Below are positions 43,073 to 50,113 of a stretch of DNA of 64,000 nucleotides, piece after piece; position 1 is the stretch's first letter, and each line of letters opens with the position of its first letter. The stretch covers positions 434,001 through 498,000 of the forward strand of contig NZ_CP144459.1 of the NCBI RefSeq assembly GCF_050320395.1, given 5' to 3'. Below the pieces are notes generated by a model, which worked only from the letters and a program-made list of their open reading frames with translations, was not told where the DNA came from and searched no databases. The position numbers were made by a program, and so were the translations under genes. Origin of the DNA: Treponema_C sp050320395 (GTDB taxonomy: Bacteria > Spirochaetota > Spirochaetia > Treponematales > Treponemataceae).

Positions 43073-43241
43073 TATAATGTTTAAAGAGAGCGGCTGAAAT
43101 AGCGCCGCTCTCTTTAACTCGAGTTTACAGCAGGACAGTGTCCTGCTGTAAACATCGTGGACTTACACGTTTAGGTTCACACATTTGAAAATGTGTTCAC
43201 TTGTAAAAATGGAGCTATTTCGGTGTGGTTCACTTGTAAAA
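43073..43241 (+). promoter_or_regulatory. hairpin cassette E2: structured leader of rpn2
   Basis: TATAAT (43073-43078) plus GTTTAAA, as in E1. P1 has different 12-bp arms, AAAGAGAGCGGC / GCCGCTCTCTTT (43083-43115). P2 has arms GTTTACAGCAGGAC / GTCCTGCTGTAAAC (43123-43153), nearly the same as E1. The TGAA-loop hairpin has new arms, ACACATT / AATGTGT (43179-43196). Two direct repeats of GTTCACTTGTAAAA follow (43195, 43228). The upstream stretch 42860-43072 shows no gene. Confidence 0.65.
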
Positions 43242-43525
43242 CAGTATAGGTGGAGGTAAAACTATGACAAAGGCTAATCCCAAACGAACCTATAAGGATT
43301 CCGTGTTTGCCGACTTTTTCGGGGCGGACAAGTCGGCAAAAGCAAACTTTATCAGTTTATACAATGCCTTGCACGGAACACAGCTGCCGCTTGACTGTGA
43401 GCTGCGTCATATCAGACTGGAGCAAATCCTGTATATGAACTTTTACAACGACGTATCCTTTCTTGTGGACAATAAAGTCATTGTACTTGCAGAACATCAG
43501 TCTACCGTTAATGAAAACATGCTGT

Positions 43526-43584
43526 GTCAAGGAATGCACATCCGTGTACATTCCTTGACCTCGAGTTTGGTGCAAGCGCCAAAC
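43526..43584 (+). repeat. hairpin cassette inside rpn2
   Basis: P1 has 15-bp arms GTCAAGGAATGCACA / TGTACATTCCTTGAC around TCCG (one mismatch). P2 follows after CTCGA as GTTTGG...CCAAAC and ATCGCG. A CATCCGTGCC stretch (43609-43618) marks a P3-like remnant. It lies exactly at the left breakpoint of the rpn2 rearrangement. Confidence 0.65.
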
Positions 43585-43863
43585 ATCGCGACTATACAGA
43601 ATCGACAGCATCCGTGCCGGCATTAAAATGTTTTAAAGTATACATTACGGTTAATCGTATATATAAAGACAGCGGATACGTGGACGACGCACAAAAAATT
43701 CTGCACAAGCGAAGCGCGGTATCGGTCAGCGAAGCTTCCAGACAGCCTTTTTGAGCGGCGTCCCAACGTATCTGCTTTTTGATATTACTAATCTGTACAA
43801 GAATGTATAAATAATGATATACTTAAAGAGTACTTGGAGCGCAAATCGCGGGAGGTAATGAAT

Positions 43864-44055
43864 ATGTTATTGGCGGAATACGATTACGCAACCGATATAG
43901 CGGTTCAAAGAGAAGAAAGCGAAGCTATCGGGCTTGAAAAAGGTGCCCGTCAAACCAAACTGGAAACGGCAGCGGCTTTTAAACGGCTTGGTGTCGAACT
44001 CGATACGATAGCGGCAGGTACAGGACTGACCCGTGAGGAAATTGCGCAACTGTAG
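43864..44055 (+). CDS. orphan small Rpn protein left in rpn2
   Basis: GGGAGG (43850-43855) lies 8 bases before ATG 43864, the same arrangement as inside rpn1. The 63-residue product starts MLLAEYDYATDIAVQREES and ends TREEIAQL. Its second half (GARQTKLETAAAFKRLGVEL) differs from rpn1's (GARQNKLETAKLMKTMNYPI). With the nuclease domain lost, this would be a free-standing antitoxin-like protein. Inference depends on the internal start being used. Confidence 0.45.
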   Translation: MLLAEYDYATDIAVQREESEAIGLEKGARQTKLETAAAFKRLGVELDTIAAGTGLTREEIAQL

Positions 44056-44150
44056 CAAAGTACAAAATTCGTCCTTTCGGCATTCTTCCCTCCCTTAACA
44101 CAAATTACAAAAATCTTTCCCGAAACTTTGTTTTTTTAGAAAAAATCGGA

Positions 44151-44540
44151 TATAATGTTTAAAAAGGGAACGTCCTGTTCCCTTTTTAACTTAAGTTTTG
44201 CTTCGCAAAACTCATTACCTAAAGCTTTTCTGCACGTCCATGTGCAGGTTGTAAAAGCTGTGTGAAATAGTGAGTGGGATGGGAACGTCCTGTTCCCTTT
44301 TTAACTTAAGTTTTGCTTCGCAAAACTTGTTACCTAAAGCTTTTCTGCACATCCGTGTGCAGGTTGTAAAAGCTATGGGGAATACGGGTTGCAAAGCGGA
44401 CATCGTGTCAAACACGGTACGTCCTTGTACCGTGTTTGACGGCGAGTTTTGCGTTGCAAAACATCGCGGATAGTCGGCCTTTCCGCCGTCCATGGCGGGA
44501 TTTGAAACATTGCGGATAATCCGCTTACGTACATCCGTGC
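44151..44540 (+). promoter_or_regulatory. hairpin cassettes E3, E4 and E5
   Basis: TATAAT (44151-44156) plus GTTTAAA opens the unit. E3: P1 AAAAAGGGAAC / GTTCCCTTTTT with loop GTCCT (44161-44187); P2 AGTTTTGC / GCAAAACT (44194-44212); P3 AGCTTTTCTGCAC-GTCCAT-GTGCAG...AAAAGCT (44223-44259). E4 (44281-44375) is a tandem copy with a 115-base period and P3 loop ATCC. E5: P1 with 14-bp arms GTCAAACACGGTAC / GTACCGTGTTTGAC, loop GTCCTT (44407-44440); P2 GAGTTTTGC / GCAAAAC; P3 CCGCC-GTCCAT-GGCGG (44483-44498). They precede the small ORF at 44572. Confidence 0.65.
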
Positions 44541-44571
44541 TGTGCGTTATATTAACTTTTTGCGAGGACTT

Positions 44572-44988
44572 ATGAACGGCAAAATAAACCGCTTAAACAG
44601 TATAATAAAGGGTTCTCAAAAAAGTTCGGAAAAACGGCAAAAGTACTTGACACGGTACCGCCTCCACGCGCAAAATTCACAGCTTCACAGCTTCACAGCT
44701 TCACAGCTTCACAGCTTCACAGCTTCACAGCTTCACAGCTTCACAGCTTCACAGCTTCACAGCTTCACAGCTTCACAGCTTCACAGCTTCACAGCTTCAC
44801 AGCTTCACAGCTTCACAGCTTCACAGCTTCACAGCTTCACAGCTTCACAGCTTCACAGCTTCACAGCTTCACAGCTGAGGACTAGCTGTGCCCAAATACA
44901 TTTTCACTCACACACAAAACACAATCCGCATATAAAAGAGCGTAGGGTAAAGCCCGTACCCTCTTTTTTTAGACACAAACCCCCGTAA
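44572..44988 (+). CDS. small ORF disrupted or switched by an 8-bp tandem repeat
   Basis: ATG 44572 follows CGAGGAC by a few bases. The first 35 codons (MNGKINRLNSIIKGSQKSSE, then KRQKYLTRYRLHAQ) are non-repetitive and basic, without a recognised family. Translation then enters 25 copies of TTCACAGC, giving a repeated SQLHSFTA octapeptide. In the present register it reads on through a terminator hairpin to 44988; in the other two registers it stops within a few codons of the repeat (TGA or TAG at 44875-44885). Whether this is a real gene is uncertain. Confidence 0.4.
   Translation: MNGKINRLNSIIKGSQKSSEKRQKYLTRYRLHAQNSQLHSFTASQLHSFTASQLHSFTASQLHSFTASQLHSFTASQLHSFTASQLHSFTASQLHSFTASQLRTSCAQIHFHSHTKHNPHIKERRVKPVPSFFRHKPP
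44676..44876 (+). repeat. 25-copy tandem repeat of the 8-mer TTCACAGC
   Basis: Uninterrupted copies of TTCACAGC from 44676 to 44875 with no visible sequence variation. An 8-base unit changes reading frame with each gain or loss, the classic form of a slippage-driven switch. The uniformity suggests recent or ongoing expansion. Confidence 0.95.
44944..44970 (+). terminator. terminator after the repeat-containing ORF
   Basis: Arms AGGGTA / TACCCT followed by CTTTTTTT. Confidence 0.6.
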
Positions 44989-44989
44989 T

Positions 44990-45201
44990 CGGTTTAAAAA
45001 CCGCACGTCCTGTGCGGTTTTTAAACCGAGTTTTGCTTGCGCAAAACTCATTACTAACGGCTTTTCTGCACATCCGTGTGCAGGATTTAAAACAGGATGT
45101 TTTATGTGCGGCATTCGGCACGTCCTGTTCGGTTTTGAACTCGGGTTTTGGGCTTTGCCCAAAACTCATTATCTATAGCTTTTCTGCACGTCCGTGTGCA
45201 G
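44990..45201 (+). promoter_or_regulatory. hairpin cassettes E6 and E7: leader of the BspA/InlB-like lipoprotein
   Basis: E6: P1 with arms CGGTTTAAAAACCGCAC / GTGCGGTTTTTAAACCG and loop GTCCT (44990-45028); P2 GAGTTTTGC / GCAAAACTC; P3 CTGCACA-TCCG-TGTGCAG (45066-45083). E7: degenerate P1 around CACGTCCTGTT (45117); P2 GGGTTTTGGGC / GCCCAAAACTC; P3 CTGCAC-GTCC-GTGTGCAG (45184-45201). The lipoprotein's AAGGAG and ATG 45238 follow within 37 bases. Confidence 0.65.
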
Positions 45202-45237
45202 ATAAGAATTATGAATTATTTATTAAGGAGAAAAACA

Positions 45238-46689
45238 ATGAAAAACACAAAACAAAGAACTACATTTTTAGGAAATCGGGCGGCAGTCCTCACACTTGCC
45301 GCATCGCTAGTGATTATGGGGCTCTTTACCGCCTGCCCCAACGCCGCAGGCGGCGGCGGAACAAGTTCAGTCGGTAACACGGGCGGGGGTAGCAGCACCT
45401 CGCAATCCAAGTACGCCGTAACCTTCGGAGTGGACGGTGCAAACGGCACACTTACGGCAAAGGTCGGCGACACGATAATAGACAGCGGCGCTCAAGTAGA
45501 AAAAGGCAAAACCGTAACCTTTACCGCAACGCCCGCAACGGGCTACAGGGTATATGGCTGGACTCTTAACGGTACAGTAGTAAACGATACGGCAGGAACC
45601 TATTCGCTTACAATCGATAAAGATGTAACGGTAAAGGTAAGTTTTGAAGACGCCGGCCCCCCGCCTAAGCCCAGATACAATGTATACTTTCAGAAATTCA
45701 ACAAAGGCAGCATTAGCGCACAGGTAGACGGTAATACAATAACCCCGGACACCAAAGTACAAGAAGACAAAACCGTGCTCTTTACCGCAACACCTGACCC
45801 CGGTTACAAAGTACAGAAGTGGACGCTTAACGGGACGGCAGTAAACGGCACGGCAGAAACCTATTCGCTTATCCTTACAAACTCTGTATCGGTATGTGTA
45901 TACTTTGAGCGGAATGCACCCAAATACCCCGTAAATTTTAGTGTGGATGGCGGCAACGGCACCCTTAAGGCAAGCTTTGCCGGATTTGTACAGCTTGATA
46001 CCGGTGACACAATATATGAGGGCGACGAAGTACGCTTTACCGCAGTGCCCGCAGAAGGCTATGAGGTCGGCATTTGGACAATCGAAGGCGGCACCTTTGA
46101 ATCCGGCTCAGGCACACCCGGAGGCTCTTATGCACTCGTAAAGGTAACCGCCCCCGTAACGGTAAAGGTGAGCTTTGCCATACCGCTTTCAAAATTGGAC
46201 ATCGAAGGCACCGTGCTTAAAGACTTTAAGGAAGGAGAAAACCCCGCAGGCATATTGCGCGTACCGGCGGGCATTACCGAAATTGCCGAGAGCGCTTTTA
46301 TGAACTGCACCGGCATAACGGAAGTACACCTTCCCGAAAGCCTTATCAAAATCGGCACATATGCTTTTTACAATTGCTATGGTATAACAAAGCTCACCTT
46401 AAGCAAAAACCTTGCCCATATCGGATATTGTGCTTTTAGCTCCTGCCAAATAACAGGCACCGTCAAACTCCCCGCACGCCTTAGCTCTTTGGGAGAAGGT
46501 GCATTTTGGGACTGCCTAAATGTAGCACTCTTTGATTTTTATGCGTGCAAAAACCCGCCCCTTACGGCAATCGGCACCGACGCCTTTCACGGTACAAACA
46601 GCAGGTTTAAAGTTAAAACCGGCACAGGCATAAAAGCCCTGCTCACCGGCTCAGGCGTAGCCGAAGACAGAATAGACGAGGAAAGTTAA
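45238..46689 (+). CDS. lipoprotein with divergent InlB B-repeats and BspA-like leucine-rich repeats
   Basis: 483 residues from ATG 45238 (AAGGAG 9 bases upstream). Lipoprotein signal: AASLVIMGLFTACPN, with Cys about 31. Three InlB-type B-repeats follow, each with the pattern V-F-x-G-x-G-x-L-A...TFTATPATGYRVYGWTLNG; the third is more divergent. Then come 4-5 BspA/Treponema-type leucine-rich repeats (ITEIAESAFMNCTGITEVHL, IGTYAFYNCYGITKLTLSKN, IGYCAFSSC). Such surface lipoproteins mediate adhesion to host or other bacteria in oral spirochaetes. Its leader is made of the hairpin cassettes E6-E7. Confidence 0.9.
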   Translation: MKNTKQRTTFLGNRAAVLTLAASLVIMGLFTACPNAAGGGGTSSVGNTGGGSSTSQSKYAVTFGVDGANGTLTAKVGDTIIDSGAQVEKGKTVTFTATPATGYRVYGWTLNGTVVNDTAGTYSLTIDKDVTVKVSFEDAGPPPKPRYNVYFQKFNKGSISAQVDGNTITPDTKVQEDKTVLFTATPDPGYKVQKWTLNGTAVNGTAETYSLILTNSVSVCVYFERNAPKYPVNFSVDGGNGTLKASFAGFVQLDTGDTIYEGDEVRFTAVPAEGYEVGIWTIEGGTFESGSGTPGGSYALVKVTAPVTVKVSFAIPLSKLDIEGTVLKDFKEGENPAGILRVPAGITEIAESAFMNCTGITEVHLPESLIKIGTYAFYNCYGITKLTLSKNLAHIGYCAFSSCQITGTVKLPARLSSLGEGAFWDCLNVALFDFYACKNPPLTAIGTDAFHGTNSRFKVKTGTGIKALLTGSGVAEDRIDEES

Positions 46690-46703
46690 TTGGTTTGAAA
46701 ACG

Positions 46704-46868
46704 GATAAAAAATGTACAAGGATGTACATTTTTTATCGACGAGTTTGCGAAAACGCAAACTCGCGGTATCTATGGCTTTTGCGACATCCGTGCCGGGAGG
46801 CATAAAATCGCACATCCGTGTGCGATTTTATGCTTCGAGTTTTAGGCGGTGTGTACACCGCCTAAAAC
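46704..46868. repeat. hairpin cassettes E8a and E8b downstream of the lipoprotein gene
   Basis: E8a: arms GATAAAAAATGTACA / TGTACATTTTTTATC with loop AGGA, the inverse of TCCT (46704-46737); P2 CGAGTTTGCG-AAAA-CGCAAACTCG (46740-46763). E8b: arms GCATAAAATCGCACA / TGTGCGATTTTATGC with loop TCCG (46800-46833); P2 GTTTTAGGCGGTGT / ACACCGCCTAAAAC (46839-46868). The IS3 element begins 21 bases further on, where P3 would be expected. Confidence 0.65.
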
Positions 46869-46982
46869 GTCGGTGGAAAAGTCAATACTAGTACAGTCCC
46901 TAAAGCCCCTAAAATTATAATTTAAGCAGCTTTTATTGAAGCTGCTTTTTGCCTATATACAGAAGGAGGATATCCTCCTTCA

Positions 46983-47832
46983 TTAAAAGTATTTATTCTT
47001 AACCTGTTGTAGTAGACCATGATGTAACGCCATACAATCGTTTTTACTCATTTCAATCGTCAACTTTTTTGTGTTTATTCGATACAGTTTTTCTTTCTTC
47101 AACGTCGCAAAAAAACTTTCCATACGGGCATTATCATAACAGGCTCCAACTCCGCCCATACTCTGCACACCATGTAAAGATGCAATCGTGCGTTTGTATT
47201 CATAGCTCGTATATTGGCTGCCCGGATCGCTGTGTGCAATAAAGCCGGGTTTCGGCCGTTCTTTCTCATACGCCTGCCGAATAGCACGTATACACAATTC
47301 TTTTTTCATATTATCATCCATGGCAACCGAAATGATTTCTCCTGCAAAGCAATCGAGTACCGGTGCTATATAAAGAGTTCCATCTTTGCAGGCAATTTGT
47401 GTAATGTCGGTAAGCCATTTTTCATTCGGCTTTGAAGCGCTAAAGTCTTGTTTAACCAAATCTTCACACTTTTGAGCCTTTTTATCGGCTTTTGTAAGAC
47501 CGTTAGGGCTTTTTCTGCTCTTATGAAGCAGATTTCCCCTTCTCATTGTCCTTAATACTGTTGAACGCGAACAGGTAATTCCTTTTTGTTCCAGGGCTTT
47601 TTTCATTCTTGTTACTCCATAGTTATCATTATCCTCATGTTCTTCAAGAATAGTATGCATTTCGGGTGAGAAGAAGCTGCCATCTTTTCACTGTATGGCG
47701 ATTTCGTTTCCACTTGTAATAGCCTGATTCCGTGACACACAAAGCTTTACACAGGCTTGCCGTTGACAGTTTCAGTGCCTGACGGCGATTACAAATGTAG
47801 GTAAAAATAGTCTTCTTTGTTACCTCTTCTGA
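46983..47832 (-). pseudogene. IS3 OrfB transposase, frameshifted
   Basis: The integrase catalytic domain is intact from 47660 down: DITQIACKDGTLYIAPVLD (first Asp), FIAHSDPGSQYTSYEYK (second Asp) and CYDNARMESFFATLKKEKLY (Glu), the DDE triad. The N-terminal part (47832-47690) is in another frame: IFTYICNRRQALKLSTASLC and KALCVTESGYYKWKRNRHTVK. The frames meet at an AAAA run near 47686-47692; after it, DGSFFSPE continues into MHTILEEHEDNDNYG. One base gain or loss there breaks the gene, apart from the normal programmed shift from OrfA. Confidence 0.85.
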
Positions 47833-48104
47833 CCTTTGACGAAAAAACGCAGAGCATCCTGTAATATTCGTACCGTTTCTTTCAGTTCACGGTTTTCCTT
47901 TTCCAGTGTCCGCTGTCTTTCACTTTCTGTCATACCGCTTTTTCCGACTGTTCCCGTTGAGCTGCCGCTATAACGATTTTGACTCTTCCTCCAGCCGCTG
48001 AGCGTATGATAGCTGATACCCAAATCCTGTGAGGCTTTGCGTGTGCCGATTTCATCGGACAACTGCAATGCCTGTGCCTTAAATTCCGTACTGTACTTAT
48101 TCAT
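47820..48104 (-). CDS. IS3 OrfA
   Basis: 94 residues. KYSTEFKAQALQLSDEIGTR and KASQDLGISYHTLSGWRKSQ is the IS3 helix-turn-helix; ESERQRTLEKENRELKETVR is the leucine-zipper-like segment joining OrfB. OrfA binds the element ends. It appears intact. Confidence 0.9.
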   Translation of the reverse strand: MNKYSTEFKAQALQLSDEIGTRKASQDLGISYHTLSGWRKSQNRYSGSSTGTVGKSGMTESERQRTLEKENRELKETVRILQDALRFFVKGQKR

Positions 48105-48176
48105 GTCTTCCCCACTATACCATATAGGGGCTTTTTATACTGTACTTTTATGATAACTGTTCATCGGGGATATAAA

Positions 48177-48308
48177 GCTTTCCCGAACATCCTGTTCGGG
48201 AAAGCGAATGAGGGAAAAGAGGAACTGCGGACAGGATGTCCGCCTGTGTAAGTTCGGCGAGTTTTTTGCAAGGCAAAAAACTCGAGCTTAAAAGCATACG
48301 TCTGTATG
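48177..48308. repeat. hairpin cassette E9 between IS3 and nhaP2-like gene
   Basis: P1: arms GCTTTCCCGAACA / TGTTCGGGAAAGC, loop TCC (48177-48205). A second hairpin GCGGACA-GGA-TGTCCGC (48227-48243) carries the inverse loop. P2: CGAGTTTTTTGC / GCAAAAAACTCG (48258-48284). P3: CATAC-GTCT-GTATG (48295-48308). It closes the island. Confidence 0.65.
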
Positions 48309-48337
48309 TTTGTATGCCGTTCTCTCCCCTCTAATAC

Positions 48338-49975
48338 TTAGGACGCATGTTCCACCACCAGCACGTCTCCTGCGGCGAGGCGGCTGCTTCCCTTGGGAAT
48401 AATCAGGCGGCTTCCGCGTTTTATAAGCACGATAAAGGTATCTTCCGAAGCGATTTCCGCCAGGGTTTTTCCGACCCATTCATGGTTTTTGCCGAGGGGA
48501 AGTTCCACAAGTTCGTCTCCGGCTTCTTCTCCCTGCGCCTGATTTGCAAAAACCTGTGCGGCAAGCACCAAAATGTCCCCGCTTTGAATCACCGTCCCTC
48601 CGCGCGGGATAATGCGCTTTGTTTCCCTCAAAATAAGCACCAAAATAGTTTCGGGCGGCAGAATGAGGTCTTTTATTTCCCGGCCGTTCCACGGGTGCTC
48701 TTCGGGCTGGGTTACCTGAATAAAACGTATCGGTATTTCGTCGGGATAGTCGTTAAAGGTGTACAAAACGTTTGTGCTGTCGTCAATCATGTTCAGTTTT
48801 TTCGATGCAAGGGGTAAAAGGCTGCCCTGTATCAAAATCGAAAACAAAACGATACAAAAAACAATGTGAAATAAATCGTGCTGTAGCATACCGCCCGTTC
48901 CGCGGACGCTGCTTACCGCCATAACCGCAAAAACGATTGAAGCGGCTCCGCGCAGCCCCGCCCATGAAACCAAAACCTGCTGTTTTACGGGAAACCGGGC
49001 GGGGGTTAAAAGCAAAAAAACCGCAAGGGGGCGCGAAACGAGGGTTAAAAAGACGGCAATCGCCGCTGAAGGCAGTAAAACATTAATAATAGACGAGGGA
49101 AAGGCAAGAAGGCCGAGCAAAAAAAACACAAACATTTGTACAAGGCCGGTAATGCCGTCAAAAAAATGCACTAAGGTTTTTTTATGCGGTATATTGCTGT
49201 TTCCCAAAATTATGCCCGCTATATAGGCTGAAAGGTAACCGTTGCCGCCGATAAGAGAGGGCAGGGCATAAGAGATAACCGCCGCTCCTATAACAAAGGC
49301 CGAATCGAAGCCCGCATCGGCAAATTTGAATTTGCGCAAAATAAGGGCGGACGCCTTGCCCGCTGCAATACCGAAGGCCGCTCCGTAAATAAGCTGCGAT
49401 AAAATCAAATAAACGAGGGCCGCCGCTCCCTTGCCTTCTCCTCCGTTTTGGGCTTCCAAAACCGATAAGGCTATAATCGTAAGCATATACGACATAGGGT
49501 CGTTGCTTCCGCTTTCGGCTTCCAGCAGGGAAGCGGTATTGTAGCGCAGGTTTAACTGTTTTGAACGTAAAATATAAAACACCGAAGCGGCATCGGTGGA
49601 ACTTGTTACCGCCCCGATTAAAAAGCTTTCCCCTATCGAAACGTTCAGCACAAAATGACAAAATGCGGCGGTAAAAAAGGCGGTAAACACAACGCCGATT
49701 GTGGCCAACAAAAAGGACTGCACGGCAACCGGTTTTGCCGCGCTCCATTTGGTACCGAAACCGCCGTAAAACATAATAAAAATAAGGGCGGCCGTACAGA
49801 GTTTTTCCGCAAAGGGATAATTGTCAAAAGAAATTTTAAAAAGACCGTCGGTCCCGAACACCATTCCCAAAACAATAAAGGCCAAAAGCATGGGAATGCC
49901 GAGCTTTGAAGCGACCTTATTTAAGATAACACATAAAAAGATAACGGCCGACACCGTTAATAAAAACAGGGGCAT
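48338..49975 (-). CDS. nhaP2: potassium/proton antiporter of the CvrA/NhaP2 type
   Basis: 545 residues. The N-terminal 380 residues have about 12 membrane segments of the CPA1 exchanger fold, with the ion-site segments VTSSTDAASVFYIL and LLEAESGSNDPMSYML. The C-terminal part carries a TrkA-C-like domain (IRFIQVTQPEEHPWNGREI, PRGGTVIQSGDILVLAA) and a repeat of it at the end, ending GSSRLAAGDVLVVEHAS. It probably exports K+ for pH or osmotic balance. GGAGG precedes the ATG. Confidence 0.9.
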   Translation of the reverse strand: MPLFLLTVSAVIFLCVILNKVASKLGIPMLLAFIVLGMVFGTDGLFKISFDNYPFAEKLCTAALIFIMFYGGFGTKWSAAKPVAVQSFLLATIGVVFTAFFTAAFCHFVLNVSIGESFLIGAVTSSTDAASVFYILRSKQLNLRYNTASLLEAESGSNDPMSYMLTIIALSVLEAQNGGEGKGAAALVYLILSQLIYGAAFGIAAGKASALILRKFKFADAGFDSAFVIGAAVISYALPSLIGGNGYLSAYIAGIILGNSNIPHKKTLVHFFDGITGLVQMFVFFLLGLLAFPSSIINVLLPSAAIAVFLTLVSRPLAVFLLLTPARFPVKQQVLVSWAGLRGAASIVFAVMAVSSVRGTGGMLQHDLFHIVFCIVLFSILIQGSLLPLASKKLNMIDDSTNVLYTFNDYPDEIPIRFIQVTQPEEHPWNGREIKDLILPPETILVLILRETKRIIPRGGTVIQSGDILVLAAQVFANQAQGEEAGDELVELPLGKNHEWVGKTLAEIASEDTFIVLIKRGSRLIIPKGSSRLAAGDVLVVEHAS

Positions 49976-50052
49976 AAAACCTCCGCGATTAAAATACCGG
50001 ATAAAAATGATATTTCAGTATAATGAAAAAAGTCTTTTTTTACAATAAAAAA

Positions 50053-50094
50053 ACGGAACCGTCTCAATCGTCGGATAATTTTTGACAGTTCCGT
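50053..50094 (-). terminator. terminator of the CHASE2 cyclase gene
   Basis: Reading leftward, ACGGAACTGTC and GACGGTTCCGT pair and are followed by a run of seven T. Confidence 0.65.
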
Positions 50095-50113
50095 AAAATA
50101 ATCAAAGGTGCTT

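Larger units (their letters stand above)
43264..44055 (+). pseudogene. rearranged rpn2: nuclease interrupted by hairpin-rich DNA
   Basis: Residues 1-84 are almost identical to rpn1 (Asp63, Glu77, Gln79 kept). After EHQSTVNENM the frame enters unrelated DNA and stops at 43624 (119 residues). Homology resumes at 43801 (GAATGTATAAATAATGATATAC) and continues to the normal stop. About 345 bases of rpn sequence are missing and replaced by about 285 bases that begin with a cassette-type hairpin (43526-43559). The nuclease core is destroyed; the C-terminal segment with its own ribosome site remains open. Confidence 0.8.
46890..48146 (-). mobile_element. IS3-family insertion sequence, decayed
   Basis: About 1.26 kb, with OrfA and OrfB transcribed leftward. 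The ends share an inverted repeat: AGTACAGT...AAAGCCCCTA at 46890-46910 and its reverse complement at 48126-48146. No convincing target duplication is visible at these limits, so the exact ends may differ by a few bases. OrfB has a frameshift, so this copy is probably immobile on its own. Confidence 0.75.

Noticed and set aside
44676..44876. CRISPR array
   Set aside because: The repeat is a gapless 8-base tandem unit without spacers.
41797..48308. Chromosomal integron attC sites (known in some Treponema)
   Set aside because: The hairpins are paired and framed by CGAGTTT, without the RYYYAAC / GTTRRRY cores, and no integron integrase gene is visible.
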